Of a stretch of DNA of 64,000 bases, positions 35,448 through 43,342 are shown one piece after another. The stretch's first letter is position 1. Each line of letters begins with the position of its first letter. Origin of the DNA: Streptomyces sp. NBC_01260. GTDB taxonomy: Bacteria > Actinomycetota > Actinomycetes > Streptomycetales > Streptomycetaceae. The translations under genes and the position numbers were made by a program. The notes beneath the pieces are model-generated. The model had not been told where the DNA came from. It was given only the letters and a program-made list of their open reading frames with translations, and did no database searches. The stretch lies in assembly GCF_036226405.1 (NCBI RefSeq), contig NZ_CP108464.1:8742001-8806000 (forward strand), in the 5' to 3' direction.

Positions 35448-35477
35448 ACGCTAGGTTTGACGCCAACGACTAGTCAA
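35448..35477 (-). promoter_or_regulatory. predicted promoter of rhamnose operon
   Basis: On the minus strand TTGACT (35477-35472) and TAGCGT (35453-35448) are separated by 18 bases, a good match to Streptomyces vegetative promoters (TTGACN...TAGRRT). Transcription would start near 35441 and run into rhaI. Palindromes lie on both sides. Confidence 0.6.
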
Positions 35478-35504
35478 GCAGCTCGTCAGTCTTCCTTCGG
35501 GGTT

Positions 35505-35516
35505 TGAATCAATTCA
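35505..35516. promoter_or_regulatory. second palindrome O2 upstream of rha promoter
   Basis: TGAATCAATTCA shares the TGAAT...TTCA arms of the O1 site, 79 bp away centre to centre (about 7.5 helical turns). It lies upstream of the -35 element and downstream of the neighbouring terminator. A looping repressor is an inference from the spacing. Confidence 0.5.
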
Positions 35517-35546
35517 CCACGGATCGGGGCGACCTGGCCGAAGACG

Positions 35547-35586
35547 GGCCGGGCCTGCCCGAGGGACTTCTCGGGCAGGCCCGGCC
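35547..35586. terminator. strong hairpin after the nitrilase pseudogene
   Basis: Bases 35547-35563 pair perfectly with 35570-35586 (17-bp stem, 6-base loop). It starts 4 bases beyond the TGA at 35592-35590 that appears to be the ancestral stop of the carbon-nitrogen hydrolase gene. Confidence 0.85.
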
Positions 35587-35589
35587 GGG

Positions 35590-36618
35590 TCAGGCAGCCT
35601 TCGCCGCGTGGCCTTTTCTGGAAAGCGGTGCGGTCGTCGCTGCGGGCGTCCTCGACCAGGTAACCGTCGTAGAGCCCGGTACGCGCCTTGCGCCGCCAGG
35701 GCCTGGCCAGGGCACTCGCGGGGTCCTGCGGACCCAGGTCGGCGACGGCGACTGAAGGGGTTCCGTCACGTGGGCACCGGGCGGCCCACTCACCGTCCGG
35801 GCCGATGATTCCCGCCGGGGTGTCTCCCTTGAGCTGGGCGGGTACGGCGAAACCGCCCCAGTACCGGTTGATCGCCGCGTGTGCCCGCATCTCCGTGGCG
35901 AAGACCGTTCCGCCTTCCCTGGTACCTCCTGTGGTCGAGAACAACACGCAGTCGACGTCGAGGCGTTCGTACGCGCCGAAGAGCTCCGGGAAGTGGGCCT
36001 CCATGCCGAGCGCGCAGCCGAACCGGACGCCGTCCACCTCGAAGGTGAGCGGTGCCGAACCCGGTGCGTACATGTAGGAGATCTTCGTGTGCGACAGCAT
36101 CCGTTCGTCATGGCGGGTCGCCACCTCGCCGCGGTCGGAGATCACGTACAGGCTGTTGTGCGGCCGGTTGGGTGCGGTGAGCCGGTGGGCGGAACCGAGC
36201 ACGGTCCACAGCCGGAGCTCCCTCGCCAGCCGTGCGGTCAGGGCCAGTTCCTCCTGGAGCACGTCCCACCGGAACCGGCTCCAGTCCGAGGTCCTGCCCC
36301 GTCCGGGCCGTTGGCGGAGAGCAGCCGCTTGTCCGGGAAGCAGATCGCGCCCTCGGGGAACTGGGCGACCCTCGCACCGGCCGCCCGGGCCCGGTGCATC
36401 AGGCTTCGTACCTCGGCCCCGCCGTCCCTCAGTTGGGGGCTGCTGCGGGGGTTGACTCGGACCGTGGTCTGAGCCACGGCCAATCGCAGGTGGTTGTCTT
36501 CCGGCATGACGTCTCCTCGGGGAGCCGAACGGAAATGCCGGAGGGCAGTCGCATAGGACTGGCCGGTCTTGGCGGCACAGGCCCGCACCCGGCGCTTGAG
36601 ATTCCTGTGGGCTGTCAT
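35590..36618 (-). pseudogene. carbon-nitrogen hydrolase (nitrilase family) with two frameshifts
   Basis: From ATG 36618 (GGAAGG upstream) the frame gives MTAHRNLKRRVR..., then RLAVAQTTVRVNP and the catalytic-Glu region AQFPEGAICFPDKRLLSANGPD. Near 36295-36305 it shifts: the next frame continues with DWSRFRWDVLQEELA, RPHNSLYVISDRGEV, DERMLSHTKISYMYAPGS and the nucleophile region FGCALGMEAHFPELF. Near 35620 a second shift is needed to reach RKGHAAKAA and the TGA at 35590. Without it the frame reads through the 35547-35586 terminator hairpin. An intact protein would be about 340 residues. Sequencing error is an alternative explanation for either shift. Confidence 0.8.
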
Positions 36619-36884
36619 CTGGCCTTCCACGCCACGAGTGCGAGCCCCCCCAGCGACCACACCCGAGACGATCGGACCACGACAGCGACCTGAGACAAGA
36701 AGTCCCTTTGCCTCCGTGGAAGACCGAGCTGGGGACGGCCGGAGGAGGTGAGGCGTAGGCCACGCACTGAGCATGATTCCCGTCGTGCGCGGATCCCGTC
36801 AAGACCGGGAGCCGGCCGGGCCACGGAGCGGCTCCGGACCCCAGGCGCCCGGAGCCGCTCCGCCGGCCGTCCGCCCGGCACGGC

Positions 36885-37112
36885 TCAGTGCCCGCTGCCC
36901 GACATGCTCGGCTGGAGCGACCGGACGAGGTCGAAGAACCGGGACTCGTTGCCCGAGAGCCCGGCCCGCCTCAGCGCGCCGTCGGCCTCCTCGATCGGTG
37001 CGGCGAGCAAGGGCATGTACAGAGGGGCGTCATCCGGGTCGCAGAGGGCAGCCCGGGTGGCCTCCAGTAAACGGACATACGCCTGCGCCGCGGCGAGTTC
37101 GTCATCGCGCAT
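36885..37112 (-). CDS. small hypothetical protein
   Basis: 75 residues with GGAG 9 bases before ATG 37112. It is predicted to be mostly helical (MRDDELAAAQAYVRLLEATRAAL, then IEEADGALRRAGL). No domain or export signal is recognised. It lies just downstream of the hypothetical gene 37185-37676 on the same strand (72-base gap), so the pair may be co-transcribed. Confidence 0.6.
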   Translation of the reverse strand: MRDDELAAAQAYVRLLEATRAALCDPDDAPLYMPLLAAPIEEADGALRRAGLSGNESRFFDLVRSLQPSMSGSGH

Positions 37113-37184
37113 CTCAGCATCTCCAGGTCAGAGGTGTCGGACCCACAAGCATCCCCCATGGGTCTGACAACGCGAGCGTGGTCC

Positions 37185-37676
37185 CTATCGGCCGTCCGGC
37201 CGATGCGCACCGACCGGTGGTTCGACCTCCAGGAACCTTCGGCGACGCGGCCCGCGGTACAGCAGCGCGATCCAGCCCGACTCCCGCAGCACCGCGGCGC
37301 ACCGGGTCAGCTCGCCGTCCTCCTCGTGCGCCGCCCCGCTGCCGGGAGGCCCGAGCCACTCGACCCGCACGGTGCCCGACGCCGTACCGGCCTCCACCCG
37401 GTACCCGGTCGCCGTACGCCGCCCCGACGCGTCAACGGCCGACGCTGACAGCCCCGATGCCTCCAGCGCGAGGGCGACGGCCCGTACCGGCCTGTGCAGT
37501 TCCCACGGGGCCGGTACGGCCTCCGGGACCGCGTGCCCGGTGTTGGTCAGCCGCCGTATCTGAACCATCCCGGCGAACGCGGTCCGCACCGCGGCGGCAC
37601 GCCTCTCCGCCGGGCCCGGGGGTGACGGACCCTCCCCGGTGGCCGGTTCGAAACCGGTCTCCTCCTCGGCGCTCAT
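37185..37676 (-). CDS. hypothetical protein
   Basis: 163 residues from ATG 37676, with GGGGGAGG directly upstream. After a disordered acidic/Pro-rich first 28 residues, a small alpha/beta-looking domain follows, with TATGYRVEAGTASGTVRVEWLGPPGSG and CAAVLRESGWIALLYRGPRRRRFLEVEPP. No known motif is seen and the function is unknown. It is divergent or spaced from neighbours except for the small gene immediately downstream. Confidence 0.6.
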   Translation of the reverse strand: MSAEEETGFEPATGEGPSPPGPAERRAAAVRTAFAGMVQIRRLTNTGHAVPEAVPAPWELHRPVRAVALALEASGLSASAVDASGRRTATGYRVEAGTASGTVRVEWLGPPGSGAAHEEDGELTRCAAVLRESGWIALLYRGPRRRRFLEVEPPVGAHRPDGR

Positions 37677-37759
37677 TCGCCTCCCCCTTTCGCCCGTACG
37701 CACTGACTGCCAGTGTGCGCCGCCCCACTGACAACGAGGCCCGGACACGGAACGCGAGG

Positions 37760-39196
37760 TCAGGCGCCGCCCCTGAGCACCTTGCCCGGGTTGAGGATGC
37801 CGTGCGGATCGAGCGCCGCCTTCACCGCGTGGTGCATGCCGAGCACGGCGGGTCCCAGTTCCTTGTTCATCCCGCGCATCTTCAGCAGCCCGACCCCGTG
37901 CTCACCCGTGACCGTGCCGCCGAGCGCTATGGCGTCGTCCAGGATGTCCTCGAAGGCCGACTGGGCGCGGGCACGTGCCGCTTCGTCACCCGGCGGCGTG
38001 ATGATCAGGGGGTGCAGATTGCCGTCGCCGGCGTGGGCGATGTTGGCGACCAGGATGTCGTGCCGGGCCGCTGTCCGTTCGATCCGGGCCAGCATCTCGG
38101 GAACCGCGGTCCGCGGTACGCAGACGTCCTCGGTCAGGACCGGGCCGAGCCGTTCCAGCGCCGGATAGGCCAGCCGCCGGGCCTGGAACAGGGCATCGGC
38201 CTCCTGCTGGTCGGTGGAGACCGCGGCCCAGGTCGCGCCGGCCCGTTCGAAGCAGTCCCGGATCAGTTCGGCCTCGGCGTCCCCCTCGGCCCCGGGGGTG
38301 TCGACCCGGCCGAGCAGCACCACGTCCGCGTCCGCGGACAGTCCCATCTTCTTCCAGGCGTCCACGGCGGCGAGGCAGTGGCGGTCGACCAGTTCGAGCG
38401 CGGACGGGATGACGCCGGACGCGGTCACGGCGCTCACCGCCTCACCGGCGGCGACCACCGACGAGAAGTAGCCGGCCACCGTCCGCTCCTGGAGCCGTGC
38501 CGGACGCAGCCGCACGGTGATCTCGGTGATCACCCCGAGCGTGCCCTCGGAGCCCACCATCAGCCCGGCCAGGTCGTATCCCGCCACGCCCTTGGCGGTA
38601 CGGCGGCCCAGTGAGACGACCTCGCCGAGCCCGTTGACCACCTCCAGGCCGAGCACGTAGTCGCGCGTCACGCCGTACTTGACGCAGCACATGCCCCCGG
38701 CGTTGGTCGCGACGTTCCCGCCGATGGTGGACCACGGTGAACTGGCCGGATCAGGCGGGTACCAGAGCCCGTGCTCCGCACCGGCAGCCCGCAGATCGTC
38801 GTTGACCACACCGGGCTGGACCACTGCCAGCCGCTCGGCCACGTCGATGCCGACGATCCGGTTCATGTCCTCGAACGACAGGACGATCGCCCCGTCGACG
38901 GCGTTCGCGCCGCCGGACAGACCGGTGCCCGCGCCGCGCGGCACCAGCGCGATGCGGTGAGCGAGGCAGTGGCGCACCACATCCCGCACCTCCTCGGTGC
39001 TCTGCGGGCGGACCACGGCCAGCGGCATCCCGTACGGAGCCCACTCGGCCTCGTCGTGCTGGTACCGGGCCAGGCCCGCCGGATCGGTCAGTACCCGCCG
39101 GGCCGGAATGCTGTCGACCGGTGCGTTCGCCACGATGGTGGCCACCTCCCATAAAGATGTATTGCCCACCATTGTCGCGCGGAGCTGCCGGTCCAT
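37760..39196 (-). CDS. GlcD-like FAD-linked oxidase (glycolate/lactate dehydrogenase type)
   Basis: 478 residues from ATG 39196; ATG 39172 is also possible. The VAO-type FAD-binding half (about 40-235) shows PRGAGTGLSGGANAVDGAIVLSFEDMNRI and YPPDPASSPWSTIGGNVATNAGG. The C-terminal FAD-oxidase_C half (about 240-475) ends with the family signature GGTVTGEHGVGLLKM ... ALDPHGILNPGKVL. It oxidises a 2-hydroxy acid such as glycolate or D-lactate; the substrate is not determinable. GlcE/GlcF partner genes are absent here, so it is probably a stand-alone dehydrogenase. Confidence 0.9.
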   Translation of the reverse strand: MDRQLRATMVGNTSLWEVATIVANAPVDSIPARRVLTDPAGLARYQHDEAEWAPYGMPLAVVRPQSTEEVRDVVRHCLAHRIALVPRGAGTGLSGGANAVDGAIVLSFEDMNRIVGIDVAERLAVVQPGVVNDDLRAAGAEHGLWYPPDPASSPWSTIGGNVATNAGGMCCVKYGVTRDYVLGLEVVNGLGEVVSLGRRTAKGVAGYDLAGLMVGSEGTLGVITEITVRLRPARLQERTVAGYFSSVVAAGEAVSAVTASGVIPSALELVDRHCLAAVDAWKKMGLSADADVVLLGRVDTPGAEGDAEAELIRDCFERAGATWAAVSTDQQEADALFQARRLAYPALERLGPVLTEDVCVPRTAVPEMLARIERTAARHDILVANIAHAGDGNLHPLIITPPGDEAARARAQSAFEDILDDAIALGGTVTGEHGVGLLKMRGMNKELGPAVLGMHHAVKAALDPHGILNPGKVLRGGA

Positions 39197-39350
39197 CGGG
39201 GAGGCCCCCTTCGCCGGCTCCGGAGCCGGCGGTCGCCGTGCCCGGCCCAGCAGGACGTCTCCAGAAAGGACACCACGTGGACCGGGCCCGCGGTGAAGCT
39301 CGGTAGGCTCGGCCGTTCATGGACCCCGCACACCGGAGGACGCAGGCACC

Positions 39351-40205
39351 GTGCCCGATAACGACCGAGCTCCCGGCACCGACCACGCGGACAGCACCGG
39401 CCGGGCCGGCCTGCGCGCCGACTGCGGGAACTGCTTCGGGCTGTGCTGTGTCGCGCTGACCCTGACCCGGTCCGCGGACTTCGCCATCAACAAGGACGCC
39501 GGTAAGCCCTGCCGCAACCTTCAAGACGACTTCCGCTGCGGCATTCACACCCGGCTGCGTACCGAGGGTTTTCCGGGCTGCACCGTGTACGACTGCTTCG
39601 GCGCCGGCCAGAAGGTCTCCGGGGAGACCTTCGGCGGACAGGACTGGCGCGGGGCCCCGGAGAGCGCCCAGCAGATGTTCCAGGTCTTTCCGGTCATGCG
39701 ACAGTTGCACGAGCTGCTCTGGTATCTGACGGAGGCGGCCGAACTGGCACCGGCCCGCCCCCTCCACGGCGAGATCGGCCGCGCCCTCGACGCGACCGAG
39801 CGCCTCACCCACCTCGACGCCGACGCCTTCGCGGACCTGGACATCGCGGCACACCGGGACGAGGTGGCCGCCCTGCTCTCGCGCACCAGCGAACTCGTAC
39901 GCGCCACCGCTCCCCGCAAGAAGAAGCGCAACCACCGCGGCGCCGATCTCATCGGCGCCCGCCTCAAGGGGGCGGATCTGCGCGGCGGCGACCTGCGCGG
40001 CGCCTACCTCATCGCGGCGGACCTCACCGGCGCCGATCTCAGGCTCGCCGACCTCATCGGCGCGGACTTCCGGGACGCGGAGCTGTCCGGTGCCGATCTG
40101 ACCGGAGCGCTCTTTCTGACGCAGTCACAGCTGAACGCCGCCCGGGGGAACGCCGCCACCCGGCTCCCTCCGTCGCTCGGCCGCCCCACGCACTGGGAGC
40201 GCTGA
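39351..40205 (+). CDS. Cys-cluster (YkgJ-like) plus pentapeptide-repeat protein
   Basis: 284 residues from GTG 39351, with GGAGG 11 bases upstream. The N-terminal part carries CGNCFGLCC (about 25-33), then PCRNL, CGIHTRL and GCTVYDCFGAG, a spacing like the CxxCxxxCC metal/Fe-S motif of YkgJ proteins. A helical middle region (about 105-190) follows, then a KKKRN stretch. About a dozen pentapeptide repeats of the A(D/N)LxG type (about 196-260) form a right-handed beta helix. Repeats of this kind mimic DNA or serve as scaffolds. The combined role is unknown. Confidence 0.85.
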   Translation: MPDNDRAPGTDHADSTGRAGLRADCGNCFGLCCVALTLTRSADFAINKDAGKPCRNLQDDFRCGIHTRLRTEGFPGCTVYDCFGAGQKVSGETFGGQDWRGAPESAQQMFQVFPVMRQLHELLWYLTEAAELAPARPLHGEIGRALDATERLTHLDADAFADLDIAAHRDEVAALLSRTSELVRATAPRKKKRNHRGADLIGARLKGADLRGGDLRGAYLIAADLTGADLRLADLIGADFRDAELSGADLTGALFLTQSQLNAARGNAATRLPPSLGRPTHWER

Positions 40206-40218
40206 GGGCGGCCGAGGG

Positions 40219-40743
40219 TCATGCCCGGGGCGCGTCCCCGTTCAGCGGGGCCTCCAGTGCCTCCTTCAGCCGCCGGAGCGTGGTGCGGATGTTGCCGCGC
40301 TGGAACTCGGCGAACGTGTGCCCCCGGGTGGCCGCCCGGTCGAACGCGTTGGCCACGAAGTCCGGCCAGCGGCGGCGGTCGTCGGTCCAGGTCTCGGTGA
40401 CCCGCGTGCCGCCGTCCACGGCCTCGAACCGGTACTCCCACGTGGCGATCGCGCCGGGGAGCCGAGGCCGCCGGGCACCGATCGCGTGGACCCGGAAGGC
40501 GAACCGCTCGCCCGGCTCGGCCGCGGTCACCGTGCACCGTGTCGTCCAGCTCATCCGCCCGCGCTTGTTGCGGCCCTCGAAGACCATGCCGACGTACGCG
40601 TCCCGGCGCTCCCCGAGCACCTTCGCGCCCCGGTTCTCCGGGCTCCAGCGGCCCATCGCGGTCGGGTCGCTGAGCTGCTCGTACACGGCCGAAGGAGCGG
40701 CGAGAACGACGATGCCGTCCGACACGGACATGGTGCGGCGCAT
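40219..40743 (-). CDS. SRPBCC family protein (polyketide cyclase/START-like)
   Basis: 174 residues from ATG 40743 with GGGAG 8 bases upstream. The START-like fold is recognised from VVLAAPSAVYEQLSDPTAMGRWSPEN (about 12-37), the following strand EGRNKRGRMSWTTRCTVTAAEPGERFAFRV, and EYRFEAVDGGTRVTETWTDDRR, ending in a long C-terminal helix. Such proteins bind small hydrophobic ligands; some are cyclases. No specific ligand can be assigned. It is convergent with the pentapeptide-repeat gene, with a 13-base gap. Confidence 0.87.
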   Translation of the reverse strand: MRRTMSVSDGIVVLAAPSAVYEQLSDPTAMGRWSPENRGAKVLGERRDAYVGMVFEGRNKRGRMSWTTRCTVTAAEPGERFAFRVHAIGARRPRLPGAIATWEYRFEAVDGGTRVTETWTDDRRRWPDFVANAFDRAATRGHTFAEFQRGNIRTTLRRLKEALEAPLNGDAPRA

Positions 40744-40948
40744 GAAGCACTCCCGATCCGCGGCCGACTCCGGCAACCACCGGGCGTCGGGCCGACCGCA
40801 CGGCCGACGGGCTCCCGGGCCCCACACCCTACTCACCGGTCACATAGGCCCCGGCAGCGGGCGCCCGCGGACCGGACCCAGTGGCCCCCCATCCGGCGCC
40901 CGGTACCGGGACGCGCCCGGTTCCGGGAAGGCTTCCGCTATCGAGTTC

Positions 40949-40982
40949 CGAGAACGCTTCCGGTATCGAGAACGCTTCCGGT
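40949..40982 (+). repeat. 18-bp-period direct repeat upstream of radical SAM gene
   Basis: CGAGAACGCTTCCGGT occurs at 40949-40964 and 40967-40982. A degenerate upstream copy (GCTTCCGcTATCGAG) is at 40931-40945. The repeats end about 67 bases before the radical SAM start codon and could be regulator sites. Confidence 0.6.
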
Positions 40983-41049
40983 CCGTGGTTCGTTGCACAG
41001 GGTGGCGTATCCGGAACATCACCGGCAACCGGACCGAGGAGCCCCGCAC

Positions 41050-42417
41050 ATGCCCAGCCGCACAGACCCCAGCCGCACCGAGCCAGGCAGCACCGACGCA
41101 GGCCGCACCCGCCTGATCGAACGGCTCATGGAGCAGTTCCCGCACGTGCCGCGGGAGGCCGTGATCAAGGAGGACCTGCTGCGCGGCGGCCTGGCCTTCG
41201 ACGAGTCCGCGCTCAGCGACAACGAGGGCGGTGACGTCAAGCCGAAGTCGTACTTCATCTTCTCCTTCGACCACGGCACCCTGCCCGAGCTGGGGGCCGC
41301 CGCCCTGCGGCGGCCGCCCGAGGAGATCGTCCTCACCGGCGGACCGTACGAGCTGCGGCGCACCGTGGTCTCCGTGCGGGTGAATCCGGCATCTCCCTAC
41401 CGGGTCGCGGCCGATGACGACGGAGTGCTCGGGCTCTACCTCGACGGCAGGCGGATCTCCGACGTAGGGCTTCCCTCGATGCCGGACTACTACCGGCACA
41501 CGCTGGAGAACGGGAAGTCCGTGATGGAGGTCGCGCCCACCATCCAGTGGGGCTACCTCGTCTATCTGACGGTCTTCCGCGTCTGCCAGTACTTCGGTGC
41601 GAAGGAGGAGTGCCAGTACTGCGACATCAACCACAACTGGCGCCAGCACAAGGCCGCGGGCCGCCCGTACACCGGAGTGAAGCCGGTCGAGGAGGTCCTT
41701 GAGGCACTGGCCATCATCGACCGGTACGACACGGCGAAGACGTCCACGGCCTACACGCTCACCGGCGGCGCCATCACCTCGCACATCGGCGGCCGGGACG
41801 AGGCCGACTTCTACGGCCAGTACGCCAAGGCCATCGAGGAGCGCTTCCCCGGCCGGTGGATCGGCAAGGTCGTCGCCCAGGCCCTTCCCAAGGCCGACGT
41901 GCAGCGGTTCCACGACTACGGCGTGCAGATCTACCACCCCAACTACGAGGTGTGGGACCCCCGGCTGTTCGAGCTGTACTGCCCCGGCAAGGAGCGCTAC
42001 GTCGGCCGCGACGAATGGCACCGCCGCATCCTGGACTCCGCCGAGGTCTTCGGCGCCCGCAACGTCATTCCCAACTTCGTCGCAGGCGTGGAGATGGCCG
42101 AGCCGTTCGGCTTCACCACGGTGAAGGAGGCCATCGACTCCACCACAGAGGGCCTGCGGTTCTTCATGTCGCACGGCATCACGCCCCGCTTCACCACCTG
42201 GTGTCCGGAGCCTACGACCCCGCTGGGGAAGACGAACCCGGACGGCGCCCCGCTGGAGTACCACATCCGGCTGCTGGACGCCTACCGTTCGACGATGGAG
42301 GAGTACGGGCTCAGCTCGCCCCCCGGCTACGGTCCGCCCGGTCCCGGACGCGCGGTGTTCTCCGTCAGCTCCTTCATGGACAGCCTGCCGGCCCGTCCCG
42401 ACGACGAAAGGCCCTGA
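41050..42417 (+). CDS. radical SAM protein with unusual CX8CX2C cluster motif
   Basis: 455 residues from ATG 41050, GAGGAG 9 bases upstream. A 150-residue N-terminal region precedes the radical SAM core. The likely [4Fe-4S]-binding Cys are in CQYFGAKEECQYCDIN (about 177-192), spacing CX8CX2C instead of the usual CX3CX2C. The core continues with TLTGGAITSHIG (the GGE-like glycine motif, about 235), VVAQALPKADVQRFHDYGV, and NVIPNFVAGVEMAEPFGF (about 340). Extra Cys occur at LYCPGK and TWCPEP. Radical SAM enzymes use a 5'-deoxyadenosyl radical; the substrate is unknown. No peptide precursor or partner enzyme is adjacent. Confidence 0.85.
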   Translation: MPSRTDPSRTEPGSTDAGRTRLIERLMEQFPHVPREAVIKEDLLRGGLAFDESALSDNEGGDVKPKSYFIFSFDHGTLPELGAAALRRPPEEIVLTGGPYELRRTVVSVRVNPASPYRVAADDDGVLGLYLDGRRISDVGLPSMPDYYRHTLENGKSVMEVAPTIQWGYLVYLTVFRVCQYFGAKEECQYCDINHNWRQHKAAGRPYTGVKPVEEVLEALAIIDRYDTAKTSTAYTLTGGAITSHIGGRDEADFYGQYAKAIEERFPGRWIGKVVAQALPKADVQRFHDYGVQIYHPNYEVWDPRLFELYCPGKERYVGRDEWHRRILDSAEVFGARNVIPNFVAGVEMAEPFGFTTVKEAIDSTTEGLRFFMSHGITPRFTTWCPEPTTPLGKTNPDGAPLEYHIRLLDAYRSTMEEYGLSSPPGYGPPGPGRAVFSVSSFMDSLPARPDDERP

Positions 42418-42421
42418 CCGG

Positions 42422-43005
42422 TCAGCCGGCCGACACATCCGCTGCGGCGGCGAGCTCCCGTACGACCCGGACGAATCCCCGCACCAGCGCGGTGTCCATG
42501 CCGTCCACCCAGGCGAGCACCACCCGCAGCGGTGCCACGTCGGTCAGCGGGACCCAGGAGAGGTCCGGCCGCGCGTAGTACCGGGCCATGCTCAGGGGAG
42601 CGAAGCAGATGGAAGAACCCTCCGCCACCTGCTCCACCATCTCCTCGACGTTGTCATTGGTCGGGCCCCACGTCGGACTCGAACCGTCCGGCCGGGGGTT
42701 GACCGCCCACCAGTCCACCCACTCCCGCGGCGCGCGCCGTGTCCACATCAGCGGCTCGTCGCCCACTTCGAGCACCGAGATGCCCGAACGGTCCGCCAGC
42801 GCGTGTCCGCAGGGCAGCCCCACGACACGCGGCTCGGTGTGCACCAGCTCGCTGCGCAGCCCGCTCAGGTCGTTGGGCAGCCAGACGAAGGCGACGTCGG
42901 CCAGGCCGTCGCGCAGCGCGTCGGCCTCCTGCCCCCAGTCGTAGCGCTTTGGCGCCACCCGCACCCCCGGGTGGCGCCGGGCGAACTCCGCGCGGGCGCG
43001 CGTGG
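42422..43005 (-). pseudogene. LysR-family regulator lacking its DNA-binding domain
   Basis: The effector-binding half of a LysR protein is intact: RAEFARRHPGVRVAPKRYDWGQEADALRDGLADVAFVWLP, then VVGLPCGHALADRSGISVLEVGDEPLMW and the C-terminal LRVVLAWVDGMDTALVRGFVRVVRELA (quoted in pieces; the region spans 42422-43005). The roughly 90-residue N-terminal HTH is missing. The open frame continues to 43171 only by reading the antisense of the SDR fragment at 43002-43187. The homology break at about 43005 coincides with the SDR break, so one deletion truncated both genes. Confidence 0.8.
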
Positions 43006-43187
43006 TGAGTAGCGATCCGGACAAGGCGGCTGCGGCCATCCTGAGCGCCCTTGCCGCACGGCACACCCCGCTCCGGCTGCCGCTCGGGAACGACGCCGCG
43101 GATGCGGTCCTCGCCGGCCTCGACGCCTCCCGCACCGAACTCCTGGCCTGGGAGAAGCTCAGCCGCAGCACCGCGTTCGAGGACTGA
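43002..43187 (+). pseudogene. C-terminal fragment of a short-chain dehydrogenase/reductase
   Basis: The 61-codon frame gives DPDKAAAAILSALAA, PLRLPLGNDAADAVLAGLD and RTELLAWEKLSRSTAFED. This is the typical C-terminus of SDR oxidoreductases, in which GDPxKAA and PLRLxLGxDA precede the last helices. The Rossmann fold and YxxxK active site (about 230 residues) are missing. It joins the truncated LysR gene at about 43000-43010 on the opposite strand. Confidence 0.8.
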
Positions 43188-43276
43188 CGCGCCGGGGTCG
43201 CGGCCGGCGCGGGACGGGGGCGTGTACAAGGGGTGCACCCTGTCCCGCAGGACGAGCCCGGACCCCGGGCCCGCGA

Positions 43277-43323
43277 CCCGGCACCGGACTCCAGGTCCCC
43301 GGCCCGGCACCGGACCTCAGGTC
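43277..43323 (+). repeat. two 21-bp near-identical repeats
   Basis: Copies at 43277-43297 and 43303-43323 differ at 2 of 21 positions (tc/ct swap), period 26 bp. Each begins CCCGGCACCGGAC and ends CAGGTC. They lie in the 155-base spacer between the SDR fragment and the F420-reductase-like gene stop. Role unknown. Confidence 0.6.
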
Positions 43324-43342
43324 AGGGCTTCCCCACCCGGCG

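Noticed and set aside
35486..35589. Native C-terminus of the nitrilase frame ending at 35486
   Set aside because: It passes through a perfect 17-bp hairpin and the second rha palindrome; the alternative frame stops at 35590 just before the hairpin.
40931..40982. CRISPR-like array
   Set aside because: Only two or three copies, period 18 bp with no spacer of useful length, and no cas genes nearby.
40744..41049. RiPP precursor gene for the radical SAM enzyme
   Set aside because: No short frame with leader-like sequence and ribosome site was found next to the radical SAM gene.
43006..43171. N-terminal part of the apparently complete LysR frame
   Set aside because: Translation is the antisense of the SDR fragment and has no HTH character, so it was excluded from the LysR remnant.
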